Shown here: positions 17,834-27,552 of the stretch, in pieces
Numbering within the stretch: the first letter of the stretch is position 1
Layout: every line of letters begins with the position of its first letter
Source: Stenomitos frigidus ULC18
GTDB lineage: Bacteria; Cyanobacteriota; Cyanobacteriia; Leptolyngbyales; Leptolyngbyaceae
Assembly: GCF_003003795.1 (NCBI RefSeq)
Contig: NZ_PVWK01000099.1
Location: 1 to 64,000, forward strand
Direction: 5' to 3'
Length of the DNA stretch: 64,000 nucleotides
Position numbers and translations under genes: made by a program
Notes under the pieces: generated by a model
The model's database searches: none
Seen by the model: only the letters and a program-made list of their open reading frames with translations
What the model was told of the DNA's origin: nothing

Positions 17834-18097
17834 CAATCTTCTCATAGCTTGAAGATTCTATTTACCAATTGAATAAGCGTCTTCAAACCATACATTCAAG
17901 GGGATTCATCTATCTAGAGAGAAGAATGTAGTCTTTGGATAAGCCATACAACTAGGGACACACGGCGGTACACCCCTACCAAAAATAAAAATTATCGACT
18001 TTATTAAAGTGGCACTTCTTAGTGTTCAAATGCGTTTTATTTTGCCGGAGTTATAGCTGTTGTCACAAAGCTTAGGCCATTGGGATCAAAGGGGGAG

Positions 18098-18132
18098 TGG
18101 GGGCGTGCCCCCAGCCAGGGGTTCCACCCCTG
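18098..18132. repeat. Pair of GC-rich hairpins in a dispersed element
   Basis: Two adjacent palindromes, TGGGGGCGTGCCCCCA and CAGGGGTTCCACCCCTG, lie between convergent genes. They are followed by GCACCCCGTCCTAACC and an AT-rich TATGGCTATAGCTATAAC tail. The arrangement resembles an interspersed repeat and may also separate the two transcription units. Confidence 0.6.
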
Positions 18133-18197
18133 CACCCCGTCCTAACCAGTATGGCTATAGCTATAACTATTGCTGATCGTTAACGTGATTGTGATCC

Positions 18198-18953
18198 TTA
18201 ACGAAGGTGCTGCGCGAAGGATAGAGGTGCTGTGGTTTGCTTATCCTTCAACACTGGGAGATTAGCCGACGTAGCGTTAATTGGCACGTTATTCAACTCC
18301 GATCGCAGGCTCAAACCTTCGTTTAGATCATTCACATTCAAGACTAATGAAGCCGTTTTGACGATCGGTGGAGTCACTGTTAGCGTTTGTTTGGTCTGGA
18401 GATACCATTGCCCATCCGTTGCAAAGCGGATATTAGCTCCTTGCAACTGCTTGCCCTGGTTGTCTAATGGTTGTGCCAGCGCTTTGGGTTGACTGGCTGA
18501 GTCGATCGCGGCGACGAAAACAACATCAGCATCAGGTTTCAGCCGACGCATTTGAGCCTGGTTCGTTTGCCAAACTTCCTGATATTGACCGTCAGTCGTA
18601 CTTTGCCAGAGTTTGAGAGTCGCTTGCCATTGCCCCTGCGAGACCACGACTGCTTGACGATCCAAAATGGCGTAGTTAGACGGTTCGCCTGGACTGGCAG
18701 GCTGAGCAGAGGACGTCAACGGACGGATGCCTTGAACAATGATGCGACTTTGATCAGGAAGGTTTGTCTTACCTGAAACGATATAGACACCGGGACGATT
18801 AGCCGCTTCAACCTTCATATTCAACTCTGCTTGCAGCGATCGCTCCCTACTACAGCCCACAGTCAGCAGCAGTAAGAAGACACTCATGGCTTTCACGTAA
18901 GGCTGAAAAGAAGCATTACGGCAGAGGGCACGTGGCGATAGAACATTAGACAT
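18198..18953 (-). CDS. Putative lipoprotein, unknown function
   Basis: Starts at ATG 18953 rather than the longer frame's start at 19019. A signal peptide with lipobox (SVFLLLLTVGC, Cys near residue 34) predicts a lipid-anchored periplasmic protein. The mature part is about 215 residues, mostly beta-type, with GVYIVSGKTNLPDQSRIIVQGIRPL resembling surface beta-sandwich repeats and a segment rich in Gln/Thr. No known domain is recognised. It lies divergent from the first gene of the cellulose cluster across a 395-base gap, so shared regulation is possible but not shown. Confidence 0.65.
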   Translation of the reverse strand: MSNVLSPRALCRNASFQPYVKAMSVFLLLLTVGCSRERSLQAELNMKVEAANRPGVYIVSGKTNLPDQSRIIVQGIRPLTSSAQPASPGEPSNYAILDRQAVVVSQGQWQATLKLWQSTTDGQYQEVWQTNQAQMRRLKPDADVVFVAAIDSASQPKALAQPLDNQGKQLQGANIRFATDGQWYLQTKQTLTVTPPIVKTASLVLNVNDLNEGLSLRSELNNVPINATSANLPVLKDKQTTAPLSFAQHLR

Positions 18954-19019
18954 TACATATCCTTGGGTTTCAGTTGTCACCGTAGACTCTATAGCTAGGT
19001 CTCTTATTACAAGGAACAA

Positions 19020-19348
19020 ATCTTTTAAGCATTCCTCCGGAGCTTATTCAATTGGGTACGTAAAGATTCGGAAGAACAGCGAACCGTTCAGCAGGCACTT
19101 AACGCCTTCTTCATCTAACTCAGTTGAACGATGAGTAATCTAGATTTTTTTAGGCAATACGCCAGGCATTTTTCAACTGTCAAACTTAGGTTATTAGCGC
19201 CTATTCCTGCTTCAGAAGACTGTTCAGACTGCATCTAGAGCTGCCTCGTTAAGTTGACAGTTTAGTTGATCGCTCTTGTCGCCAAAGTGACGGCCAACCC
19301 AATTGAGAGAGTGGAAGTTAGCGTTTAGTTAATTGTGGTGTGAATTGA
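19020..19348. other. Upstream region of the cellulose cluster
   Basis: About 330 bases between the divergent lipoprotein gene and the first cluster gene. It should hold the cluster promoter; no clear operator, riboswitch or repeat is seen. Confidence 0.35.
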
Positions 19349-21172
19349 ATGACTCTTGAGCCTTTGCAGTCTAATGTATCCACATTTCTTCCACCCTGGA
19401 AGGTTGGTTTAACAGGGTCACTGTCTCTAACTGCATTTCTAGCAGTAGGGGTGGCACAAGCCAAACCAGTGCCAGTTCACCTGCACGATCGCATAGCACA
19501 ATCCCCCCAGCAAGTCATGGCTGACGAACAAGCCAAACTTGCAGATGCGCGGATCGGCCGTCAGGAAGAACTCCAACCTCCAGCGTCTGCGATCGCAGCA
19601 AGGGCGATCGCGCCACCCCAGTCCATGCCATCCATGGAATCGTCCCGGTCTGGCTATACCAACGAAGATGAGTTAATTCAACAAATGGGTGGCAAGGCGA
19701 GAACGACCAGGGCAACACCGGCCAGGGTGCACCCAGTCAAAGTGAGACCGCCTGCTTTTTTGCCACCATCCACTCCCATAACGGCAGCGAAACAGGCAGC
19801 TCCAGCGACTAAAGCGGCACGGCAAAAGCCTTCCTTTTTGATTACGGTTGGCACCAATTCTGATCTAGGACTGAGCCTATTTGCCCCTGCGCCGAGCGAT
19901 CGCTGTAGTGGAGCCTGTGGTGGCTCGCCGCTGTTAGTGCCATCCTTGCCTCGGATGGGTGGGCGGACAATAGCGCAATCGACGCCACCGCCACCCTACA
20001 CAACGCTGCCAACACCCAGTCTGTTAGATGGCGCAGTGCCGCCTGGGTCATTAACGAATGGCACAACGCCGACGGAACCGCTGCTCTTGCCAACCACCAG
20101 CAGTCCAGCCAGCATTCAACCCCCAACCTTTCGAGCGCAGTCTGCAACAACGCCCCCAGCACGACGGACGCTCTTACGCACCACTGCCCTCAGTGACCCG
20201 TCGATCAAACTGCAAGGTGTGTACCTCTATCAAGGCGATCAATCGTCAGCAAGAGCACGCCTATCGATTTCATATCCGTTAACGCCCCATCTCCTCTTTG
20301 GCGCCACGTTTGACCTGACGGATGGCAATGCCTTTGCCGATTCGCAGACTCAGGGCTTTAGCGTGAACGAGCTGTATTTTGCGGCGTCGCTACCGGAATT
20401 GCCCAATCTTCGTTTAGTGGTTGGGCAATTGGATTTGACCTCGTATTTCGATCGCAACAGTTTTGCGAAAGATGGCGCAACTCATTTCTTCAACCCGGTA
20501 TTTCAAACCAATCCAGCACTCAGCGCTACGGGCATTGCGTCTCGCCCAGCGGCACTCGTGAACTGGACGTTGACGGACAACATTGAGGCGAAAGCAGCGG
20601 TCTTCTCATCGTCACGTAATCTAGGTGACTTTAGTTTGGATGGATTCGCTGGTGAAATTGGCATTCGCTACGGCAATGCGGTGATTCGAGGCACCTATGT
20701 CACCGATCGCGATGCCGGTTCACGCGATGGCTTTCGGGAGATTTTCCAGGTTGCCCGTGGAAACGGTGTGACAGGCTTCCTGAAGGGCGATCGCGAAGAA
20801 TCGTATGGGTTGAACGGGGAGTTCTTCATTCCGAAGCTGAAAATGGGTCTCTTCGCCCGCTATGGACGCTATAACAACGACGCGATTAATCGCAGCGCCG
20901 AAACCTATAGCCTCGGCTTCAACTTTCTGGATGTCTTCGCTCCAGACGATCGCCTGGGATTGGCGTATGGTCGTGGTCTTTCCAACGAGTCACTACGGCG
21001 TCAAATTGGCGACAAAAATCCTGACGTTCTAGAACTCTTCTACGATTTTCGCTTCTTACCAAATTTGAGGCTTGGTTTTTCCATTCAGGAGCGTAATGAC
21101 TTCTCAGAAATCATTGCAGGCGTCCGGGTGAAAACCGAATTTGATGTAACTCCTAAAGGAAAGGGGCTTTAG
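19349..21172 (+). CDS. Outer-membrane beta-barrel protein of the cellulose cluster (probable BcsC barrel half)
   Basis: A 607-residue protein with an N-terminal hydrophobic signal (VGLTGSLSLTAFLAVGVAQA), a long disordered Pro/Thr/Ala linker (about 50-275) and a C-terminal beta-barrel region. The barrel part shows alternating strands and turns like carbohydrate porins (RLVVGQLDLTSYFDRNSF, FAGEIGIRYGNAVIRGTYV, FARYGRYNNDAI). It starts a five-gene run with a TPR protein, GH8 cellulase, BcsB and BcsA. In Proteobacteria one protein, BcsC, has TPRs followed by a barrel that lets cellulose through the outer membrane; here the two parts seem to be separate genes. That role is inferred from position and architecture. 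Confidence 0.72.
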   Translation: MTLEPLQSNVSTFLPPWKVGLTGSLSLTAFLAVGVAQAKPVPVHLHDRIAQSPQQVMADEQAKLADARIGRQEELQPPASAIAARAIAPPQSMPSMESSRSGYTNEDELIQQMGGKARTTRATPARVHPVKVRPPAFLPPSTPITAAKQAAPATKAARQKPSFLITVGTNSDLGLSLFAPAPSDRCSGACGGSPLLVPSLPRMGGRTIAQSTPPPPYTTLPTPSLLDGAVPPGSLTNGTTPTEPLLLPTTSSPASIQPPTFRAQSATTPPARRTLLRTTALSDPSIKLQGVYLYQGDQSSARARLSISYPLTPHLLFGATFDLTDGNAFADSQTQGFSVNELYFAASLPELPNLRLVVGQLDLTSYFDRNSFAKDGATHFFNPVFQTNPALSATGIASRPAALVNWTLTDNIEAKAAVFSSSRNLGDFSLDGFAGEIGIRYGNAVIRGTYVTDRDAGSRDGFREIFQVARGNGVTGFLKGDREESYGLNGEFFIPKLKMGLFARYGRYNNDAINRSAETYSLGFNFLDVFAPDDRLGLAYGRGLSNESLRRQIGDKNPDVLELFYDFRFLPNLRLGFSIQERNDFSEIIAGVRVKTEFDVTPKGKGL

Positions 21173-21176
21173 GGGA

Positions 21177-21203
21177 AAGGCTAAAGGCTAAAGGCTAAAG
21201 GCT
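21177..21203 (+). repeat. Tandem AAGGCTA repeat
   Basis: Four copies of the seven-base unit AAGGCTA, the last ending in G, begin a few bases after the barrel gene stop and lead into the AACTCAAAAC-type repeat. Confidence 0.8.
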
Positions 21204-21300
21204 GAACTCAAAACTTGCCCTCACTCTGTCTGTTTCAACTCAAAACTCAAAACTTAAAACTCAAAACTTTTTATCCTTCATCCTTCATCCTTTCCCCCTC
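21204..21300 (+). repeat. Dispersed AACTCAAAAC/pyrimidine-tract repeat
   Basis: Reiterated AACTCAAAAC-like units followed by TTTTTATCCTTCATCC and a C/T tract. Related sequences occur at about 1233, 45300, 47966 and 61690. It separates the barrel gene from the TPR gene. Confidence 0.75.
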
Positions 21301-21330
21301 AATGTCGTCCTAGCCATACTGGTAAAGCCA

Positions 21331-23652
21331 ATGATTCAGGGTAGTCGAACGAAAAACTTAATCAGTGCTGTCTGTCTGGGGGGATTGCTCATCGGCGTTC
21401 CTTTAATGCAGCCGTTGGGAATGCCGATCGCGCAGGCTCAGGAAGCAGTTCCGGCGGCCGTGCGGCAGGGCTTTACCTTACTAGGGCAGGGATTGGTCAA
21501 CGATGCGATCGCGACGTTTCGGAGTGCAATTCGACAGTATCCCGGCTCAATCGAGGCAAAGCTAGGGCTGGCGATCGCCTACCGTCGCGCTGGACGTGAT
21601 GCTGACGCGTGGCAAACTTACCAGCAAGTGTTGGCACAGGAACCCAACAATCAACTGGCGCTCAAGACGATCGGCATTCTCGGCGGTTTTCGTGCGGAAT
21701 GGCAGCAGACGGGCATTGAAGCACTGACCACACTGCTCACCCTTAACCCAAATGATTTGGATACTCGTGCTCAACGTGCCTTGTTGTATGGCTATCAAGG
21801 GCAATTTGCCGACGCTCTAACCGACTATGAGCTGGTGTTACAGCGCAACCCAACGCCAGACGTGTTGCTTGGTGCAGCCCAGGTTTACACCTACAGCGGT
21901 AACTACGCTCAAGGGTTAGCACTGTTCAATCGCTATCAGTCAACCGGCAAACCAATTACAGGTAAGGCGTCGATCGCCTATACCCGTGCGTTACGAGGTA
22001 CGGGTAATGCGGCCCAAGCCATCGCCATTCTCCAGGCCCAACTGCCGCCGCAAATTAATACAACGTCTATCCAACTGCGATCGGAACTTTCGCAGGCATA
22101 CCTGGCGAATGGACAACCGACCGAAGCGCTGGCAGTGCTCGATCCCTTACGCGGTCGATCAGATGCCCGGCTGCCGTTAGCGCGTGCGCTGAATGAAATT
22201 GGGCAGCGGCAAAATCTGTCCGCGTTGCTGAGTCAGTCCGCTGACCTGTATCGGCAGGTGGTGCTTAGCACTCCCAACCCATCGCCCCTTTTGCTGCGTG
22301 AAGCAGCAGATGTGTTGAGCGGGGTTCCGACGCAGCGCCAGTCTGCACTCCAGCTATACAACCAGTTGGTGAAACTACAGCCCAACGATCGCGTGCTGTC
22401 CTTGCAGAAGCTGACGCTAGAAAACCAGCTAGGGTTACTATCCAGAGGTGATTTACACCAACAGCAGCGATCGCTATTGCAACCGCTGCCGAGCAACCCA
22501 GCCGAACAACAGGCGATCGCGCAGGCGCTATCTCGTATTGATCCTGATCCCGATCTGCTGCCCATTTATCAAAGTTTGCTGCAAGCCAAGGTCAACGAAC
22601 CGTTTCTCAACTTCCGACTGGCGCAGTTGCTCATTGAGAAGAATGACCTCAATGGAGCCAAAGCGGCATTGGTCGCTTATCAGGCAACGGCTGTGGGCGC
22701 AAATGATCAAGCCCCTCAGTTGTTGCTGGCAGAAATCGATCGTCGTCAAGGCAACCTGGACGCCGCCGCCCAGCGGTATCAAGCCCTAACCACTAACAGC
22801 AGCGCCGATCTCGACGTACAGGTAGCCGCTTTGCGTGGGTTAGCGGGCATTCGGTTAACGCAGGGTCGTCCGGGTGATGCCCTTGCCCTTTATGAGCAGC
22901 TTTTGGCAAAAAATCCCCAGGACTTGCAGGTGCAGTTAGGGCGTACCAGTGTGGCGTATCAGGCCGGGCGAGTTTCCGCGACTGAAGCTGAAGCCGCTCT
23001 CAATGCCTGGCTGCAAGCGCATTCTCCAGGCGATACACCACCCGAACTTTACAGCCTGGTGGGTGCGTTGCCAGCAGCGCCGCAGCGAGAAGCGCTCTAC
23101 ACCAAGCTCATCGAAGCAAACCCCAGCAATGTGCAGGTGCAGGTACGGTTGGTGCAAGTACTGGCACAGCGTGATCCCAATCTGGCGCAGGCGCAGGTAA
23201 ATCGATTGCTGGCTCGTGTGCGATCGACGGCATCGGACGATCGTAACAACGTCGGGCTGTACTTTTTGCAAGGACAACTCGCACAAGCATTAGGCAACCT
23301 GACTCAGGCGGATGCTGCCTATCAAGCCATTCTGGCGCAGCAACCAGAGAATGCCGATGCCTTAGCAGCCCTGGGTGGCATTCACTTTCAGCAACGCCGC
23401 TTTGACTCTGCCAGCAGTCTCTATAGTCAGGTGCTGACCTTTCGCCCCGATGATCTTGAAGCTCGGAAATCGTTGGCAGAGCTAGCCGCTGCACAAGGTA
23501 ACTCCTTAGAAGCCATGCAACAGTTTGAGCAGCTTCAACTGCAACAAGCCGCAACGGGTAGTGCAGACCCCAACCTATCGCGTCGGATGCAACAAATTCA
23601 GGAAGACTTTCTCAAACAACGAGGTTTTCAGCCTGCTTGGGAGCGCTATTGA
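21331..23652 (+). CDS. Periplasmic TPR protein of the cellulose cluster (probable BcsC TPR half)
   Basis: A cleavable signal peptide (CLGGLLIGVPLMQPLGMPIAQA) is followed by about 740 residues made almost wholly of tetratricopeptide repeats, for instance AIATFRSAIRQYPGSIEAKL, ALTDYELVLQRNPTPDVLL and ALALYEQLLAKNPQDLQVQL. It ends soon after the last TPR (FEQLQLQQAATG) and carries no beta-barrel. In BcsC of Proteobacteria such a TPR superhelix spans the periplasm and the barrel follows on the same chain; here the barrel is the preceding gene. Its predicted job is to link the inner-membrane synthase to the outer-membrane pore. Confidence 0.82.
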   Translation: MIQGSRTKNLISAVCLGGLLIGVPLMQPLGMPIAQAQEAVPAAVRQGFTLLGQGLVNDAIATFRSAIRQYPGSIEAKLGLAIAYRRAGRDADAWQTYQQVLAQEPNNQLALKTIGILGGFRAEWQQTGIEALTTLLTLNPNDLDTRAQRALLYGYQGQFADALTDYELVLQRNPTPDVLLGAAQVYTYSGNYAQGLALFNRYQSTGKPITGKASIAYTRALRGTGNAAQAIAILQAQLPPQINTTSIQLRSELSQAYLANGQPTEALAVLDPLRGRSDARLPLARALNEIGQRQNLSALLSQSADLYRQVVLSTPNPSPLLLREAADVLSGVPTQRQSALQLYNQLVKLQPNDRVLSLQKLTLENQLGLLSRGDLHQQQRSLLQPLPSNPAEQQAIAQALSRIDPDPDLLPIYQSLLQAKVNEPFLNFRLAQLLIEKNDLNGAKAALVAYQATAVGANDQAPQLLLAEIDRRQGNLDAAAQRYQALTTNSSADLDVQVAALRGLAGIRLTQGRPGDALALYEQLLAKNPQDLQVQLGRTSVAYQAGRVSATEAEAALNAWLQAHSPGDTPPELYSLVGALPAAPQREALYTKLIEANPSNVQVQVRLVQVLAQRDPNLAQAQVNRLLARVRSTASDDRNNVGLYFLQGQLAQALGNLTQADAAYQAILAQQPENADALAALGGIHFQQRRFDSASSLYSQVLTFRPDDLEARKSLAELAAAQGNSLEAMQQFEQLQLQQAATGSADPNLSRRMQQIQEDFLKQRGFQPAWERY

Positions 23653-23752
23653 CAGCCAGCCTCTGACACTCACCCCATGCCATCCAGGCAGTCATCAAAC
23701 CAGCAGTTTTTGCGGTGCAGCAAGCGAACATTACTTTAAAAATCTACCTACC

Positions 23753-25054
23753 ATGCGGCTGAATTTCACCATGCCATTGGTCATTGTGACGCTAATACTC
23801 TTATCTGGACTGATTAGCGGTTGCCGTGGTGGTACACAGTCGCAAGCTGAGAATGTACCGTCTCCTGTCAATTCGACCAGCCCGATCGCCTCGATTCAAG
23901 TCACTCCAAACCTGATCACTCCAAGCCCGATCGCTCAATCACCGTCTCCCGCACCACCTGTTGACATGGCGTTGCTCAAGCAAAGCTGGGCAGCCTACCG
24001 TCAGCGCTTTATCCAGGCAGATGGGCGAGTGATTGATTGGGAAGCAGACGCTCGCTCAACCTCAGAGGGACAGGCGTATGCCATGCTGCGATCGGTCATG
24101 ATCGATGACCCTCAAACGTTTGCTCTGACGCTTGCCTGGGCAGAAAAGAATCTGAAACGTGGCAATCAGCCTTCAGAGGCGCTGTGGGCATGGAAATGGG
24201 GACGTAATGCGAAAAAACAGTGGGGTATTCTCGATCGCAACTTTGCCAGTGATGCAGACATTGATGCGATTACAGCGCTGATTTTGGCAGGTCGCCGCTG
24301 GAATCGATCGGCTTACCTCACCCTGGCTCAAACGAAACTACGAGCGTTGTGGGCGCTGTCAGTCGTGCCTGTTGGGAAGCAGCCTTATCTCCTACCCGGG
24401 CCACGCGAGGCGTTTCAGCAGCCAAACAAGCTGTTGCTCAATCCGTCCTATCTTTCACCCGCGGCCTTCCGTCTGTTCGCGCAGGTCGATCGCGCCCACG
24501 ATTGGTTGAGTTTAGTCAGTAGCAGCTATCAGTTACTGGAGCGGTCGGCAGCGCTTTCGACCATCCAGTTACCCAGTGATTGGCTGGCGCTGGATACAGA
24601 AACCGCACAGTTTCAACCGCTTTTAGGAGCAGAGCCGCTTGTCAGCCGCTACGGCTTTGATGCCTATCGCGTGTGGTGGCGACTTGCCCTGGATGCGTCC
24701 TGGTATGGCGAACCGAGAGCCAGAAGCTACTTGCAGCAGCGTTTGGTTTCGTTGCAGGAGCTGTGGCGATCGCAGCAAACCATTCCGGCCCAGATCGATC
24801 TGCAAGGCAAGCCTGTAGTCGCCTATGAAGCGTCCTCTCAATATGGCGTGCTTTATGCCGCTTTTCGCCTGATTGATCCAAAGACGGCTGAAGAAATCTA
24901 TCAGAAGAAAATAGCGCCCCAGTATCGCAACGGTATTTGGGATAACAGCTCTGCTTACTACACCCAAAATTTAGTCTGGTTTGGATTGATACCCTCAACC
25001 GCTATTTCAACTCAGCTCCTGCACCCTGCCAACGTTAGCCCTACCCATCCATGA
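23753..25054 (+). CDS. bcsZ: Glycosyl hydrolase family 8 cellulase, lipoprotein (BcsZ)
   Basis: Endo-beta-1,4-glucanase that trims or edits nascent cellulose in the periplasm. The frame is open from 23525 but would overlap the TPR gene; ATG 23753 gives a proper lipoprotein signal (VIVTLILLSGLISGC, lipobox ending at Cys23). The GH8 acid is the Glu in TSEGQAYAM (about residue 105). The segment SRYGFDAYRVWW (about 300) is the other conserved block and carries the likely Asp. The protein is 433 residues, a little longer than E. coli BcsZ because of the lipid-anchored Pro/Ser linker. The stop overlaps the bcsB start by four bases (ATGA). Confidence 0.9.
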   Translation: MRLNFTMPLVIVTLILLSGLISGCRGGTQSQAENVPSPVNSTSPIASIQVTPNLITPSPIAQSPSPAPPVDMALLKQSWAAYRQRFIQADGRVIDWEADARSTSEGQAYAMLRSVMIDDPQTFALTLAWAEKNLKRGNQPSEALWAWKWGRNAKKQWGILDRNFASDADIDAITALILAGRRWNRSAYLTLAQTKLRALWALSVVPVGKQPYLLPGPREAFQQPNKLLLNPSYLSPAAFRLFAQVDRAHDWLSLVSSSYQLLERSAALSTIQLPSDWLALDTETAQFQPLLGAEPLVSRYGFDAYRVWWRLALDASWYGEPRARSYLQQRLVSLQELWRSQQTIPAQIDLQGKPVVAYEASSQYGVLYAAFRLIDPKTAEEIYQKKIAPQYRNGIWDNSSAYYTQNLVWFGLIPSTAISTQLLHPANVSPTHP

Positions 25055-27552
25055 AACGCTTTTTTCACCAGCTTCGACAGTTCGCTCGATCGCCCGGTCA
25101 TCGTCTCAACCCAAGGCCCCTGGGTTGGTTACTGCTGCTCTGTTGTAGCGTTTTTATGACTGGCCTTGGCATCCCGCTATTGCATGGACAATGGGCAGAA
25201 CCGGTGGTCGCTCAGTCTACCAATGTCCAAAAGCAGGAAGATCAAGTCATTCGGAACTTCACGCTGCCTAAAGCACCGAGCGACGCCCCTGTCTATCGTC
25301 CCGCGCCTCCTGTAGAAGACGTCCCGGCTCCGTCAGTCCCGGAACCAGTAACATCGACCCCAGCACCAGCAAAACCTGAGCCCGCCAAAGCAGAGGCAAA
25401 GCCCAGCAGCACCCCAACGAAGAAAACGCCAGCCAGCCAGTACGTTTTGGAGTTTAACCGGAGCCCGATCGTGGGTAACCGTCTCCGGCTGCAAGGGGTT
25501 TATGCTGAAAGCCAACTGGCCTTTACTCGTCCTCGCAATTGGAACCTGCAGTCAGCAAAGGCACTCATTCGCTTTCAGCACTCTCCTGCACTCCTGGCGA
25601 GCCGATCGAACTTAACGGTGCGTGTGAATGGCACCAGCGTTGGCAGCACGTCACTGAATCGCAAGCAGTCCCAAATTGGTCAGGTTCTAGTCGATATTCC
25701 GACCAGCCTGATTCAGGATACGAACGACATTGTGATCGTCGCGCAGCAGAATACCGACTCTAAATGCTCTAACCCAGCCGACCCAGCGCTTTGGACAGAA
25801 GTGCTTCCCGACTCCAAGCTGCTGTTTAACTACCAGCCTCAAGCCGTACCGCTGGATCTAAGCCGCTTCCCTTATCCCTTCTTCGATCACCTGAGTCTGG
25901 ATGCCAATCGGTTAGCGTATGTACGCCCCACAACAGTGAGCGAGTCCTGGCTCACCGCAGCCGGACGGTTTCAAACCGCGATGGGGCGACTGGCCGATTT
26001 TCGTCCGTTGAGCACTCGCTTTGTGAAGACGGTTGATGATTTGCAGTGGAACGATCGCCTGGTCATTCTGGGTACACCTGCCGAGCAACCACTTTTAAAA
26101 ACGCTCAAGCTTCCGTTCACTGTCTCTGGCAATCAAATCATCGACGGCTCGAAAAATGCGCTTCCGGCGGATGTAGGCGTGTTAATGCTGGCAGCAACGC
26201 CCAAAGGCGGCAATCCCATTCTGGTCGTCACAGGCAACGGCCCCGATGGCGTGGCGAAAGCGGCACAGTTTCTTGTGCAGCCCCAAAACCGCCGCATTGG
26301 TGCGGGACAAGCCGTTCTGGTCGATAATCTGGATGATGTCCCCACTCCACCCACACGGCAATGGGAACGGGCACTACCAGATGCAAATGAATTTAAGCTG
26401 AGTGCCTTAAAGGGATCGGATCAGGAGCCACTCAAAGACACAACCGTGCGGGGTGCGTCGGCACCCTCTGTAGAGTTCAACTTTCATGCCCTCCCCGATG
26501 ACCACTTTACGCGGGGCAGTGCGATGGAGCTGGTCTACAGCTACAGCCCCCAGGTGAATCCCAGAACGTCGGCGATCGAAGTGCTGTTAGACGGCGTTGT
26601 CGTTGGCGGCAAGCGGCTGACCTCAGAAACAGGTGCCAGCAGAGAATCGGTCAACGTGAATCTGCCTGAGAACTTGATCACGCCGACCTCTAAGCTGGCG
26701 ATCGCGTTTCGCCTGAGTGCCCGCGAACAAGCGCAGTGCGGTGTTGTCACCGATCAGCAACTTTGGGGCACCGTCCATGCCGACGAGACGAGGTTTAAGC
26801 TGAAGCGCGATCAATCCGTGCAGTTACCGGATCTGAAGCTGCTCCAGGTGGGGTATCCCTTTGCTGCACCACAGGATTTGTCGGGTACGGCGATTGTCGT
26901 ACCAGATTCACCCTCCGAAACGGAACTGCTGACGATGCTGGCCTTCAGCGAACGCATGGGACGTCTGAGTCAGGCAGAATCGGTGAAGCTGGGTGTTTAC
27001 ACGACAGGAACCTTGCCCGACGACGTCCGCAGGCAACGCCATCTGGTAGGCATCGGCACCCGCGATAAGTTTCCTTTTAATGAAGCCTTTGATACCAAGC
27101 AAGGGTTCAGCTTAGGTGGCGCATTTTCTCGCCTATGGCACCAGCAAACCATCCAGACGTTGCCCGATAAAGGTGGGGTCATTAAAGAAGTGATCTCGCC
27201 CTGGAACGACAAGCGCACCGTACTGGCACTCAGTGGTCAGCAGGCAAGCGGTCTAAGCACAGTGAAAGACGTGTTGAATCAAGATCCCTGGTTCTTTCAA
27301 GTCAAAGGGGATACGGTGCTGATTAGCGCCAATGCTCAAGCCACCTCTATGTTTGACTCTGACGCCTATCAGCTGGAATCGTTGCAGCAAGAACCGCAAC
27401 GTCGGCTCGCACAGACCAATCTGCTCGCAACGACATCCCGCTTTCTTCAAGACAATTGGTTCTTGCTGCCAGCGGGCATGGTGACGGTATGCCTGTTGCT
27501 CTATGGCATTGCTCAGCTGTACATTAAACGCCTTGAGGGAGAGAAAAGATGA
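25051..27552 (+). CDS. bcsB: Cellulose synthase regulatory/guide subunit BcsB
   Basis: Periplasmic partner of BcsA that holds the catalytic subunit and guides the glucan through the periplasm. The 833-residue protein has a signal peptide (WLLLLCCSVFMTGLGIPLLHG), a Pro/Ala linker, two repeated carbohydrate-binding-like/ferredoxin-like units (one beginning near LEFNRSPIVGNRLRLQGV, another near EFNFHALPDDHFTRGSAMEL), and the family's single C-terminal anchor (PAGMVTVCLLLYGIAQLYI, about 807-825). The gene overlaps its neighbours on both sides by four bases, so bcsZ, bcsB and bcsA are translationally coupled. Confidence 0.92.
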   Translation: MKRFFHQLRQFARSPGHRLNPRPLGWLLLLCCSVFMTGLGIPLLHGQWAEPVVAQSTNVQKQEDQVIRNFTLPKAPSDAPVYRPAPPVEDVPAPSVPEPVTSTPAPAKPEPAKAEAKPSSTPTKKTPASQYVLEFNRSPIVGNRLRLQGVYAESQLAFTRPRNWNLQSAKALIRFQHSPALLASRSNLTVRVNGTSVGSTSLNRKQSQIGQVLVDIPTSLIQDTNDIVIVAQQNTDSKCSNPADPALWTEVLPDSKLLFNYQPQAVPLDLSRFPYPFFDHLSLDANRLAYVRPTTVSESWLTAAGRFQTAMGRLADFRPLSTRFVKTVDDLQWNDRLVILGTPAEQPLLKTLKLPFTVSGNQIIDGSKNALPADVGVLMLAATPKGGNPILVVTGNGPDGVAKAAQFLVQPQNRRIGAGQAVLVDNLDDVPTPPTRQWERALPDANEFKLSALKGSDQEPLKDTTVRGASAPSVEFNFHALPDDHFTRGSAMELVYSYSPQVNPRTSAIEVLLDGVVVGGKRLTSETGASRESVNVNLPENLITPTSKLAIAFRLSAREQAQCGVVTDQQLWGTVHADETRFKLKRDQSVQLPDLKLLQVGYPFAAPQDLSGTAIVVPDSPSETELLTMLAFSERMGRLSQAESVKLGVYTTGTLPDDVRRQRHLVGIGTRDKFPFNEAFDTKQGFSLGGAFSRLWHQQTIQTLPDKGGVIKEVISPWNDKRTVLALSGQQASGLSTVKDVLNQDPWFFQVKGDTVLISANAQATSMFDSDAYQLESLQQEPQRRLAQTNLLATTSRFLQDNWFLLPAGMVTVCLLLYGIAQLYIKRLEGEKR

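Noticed and set aside
23525-23752. Upstream extension of the GH8 gene overlapping the TPR gene
   Set aside because: The lipoprotein signal begins at ATG 23753 and the extension encodes nothing recognisable.
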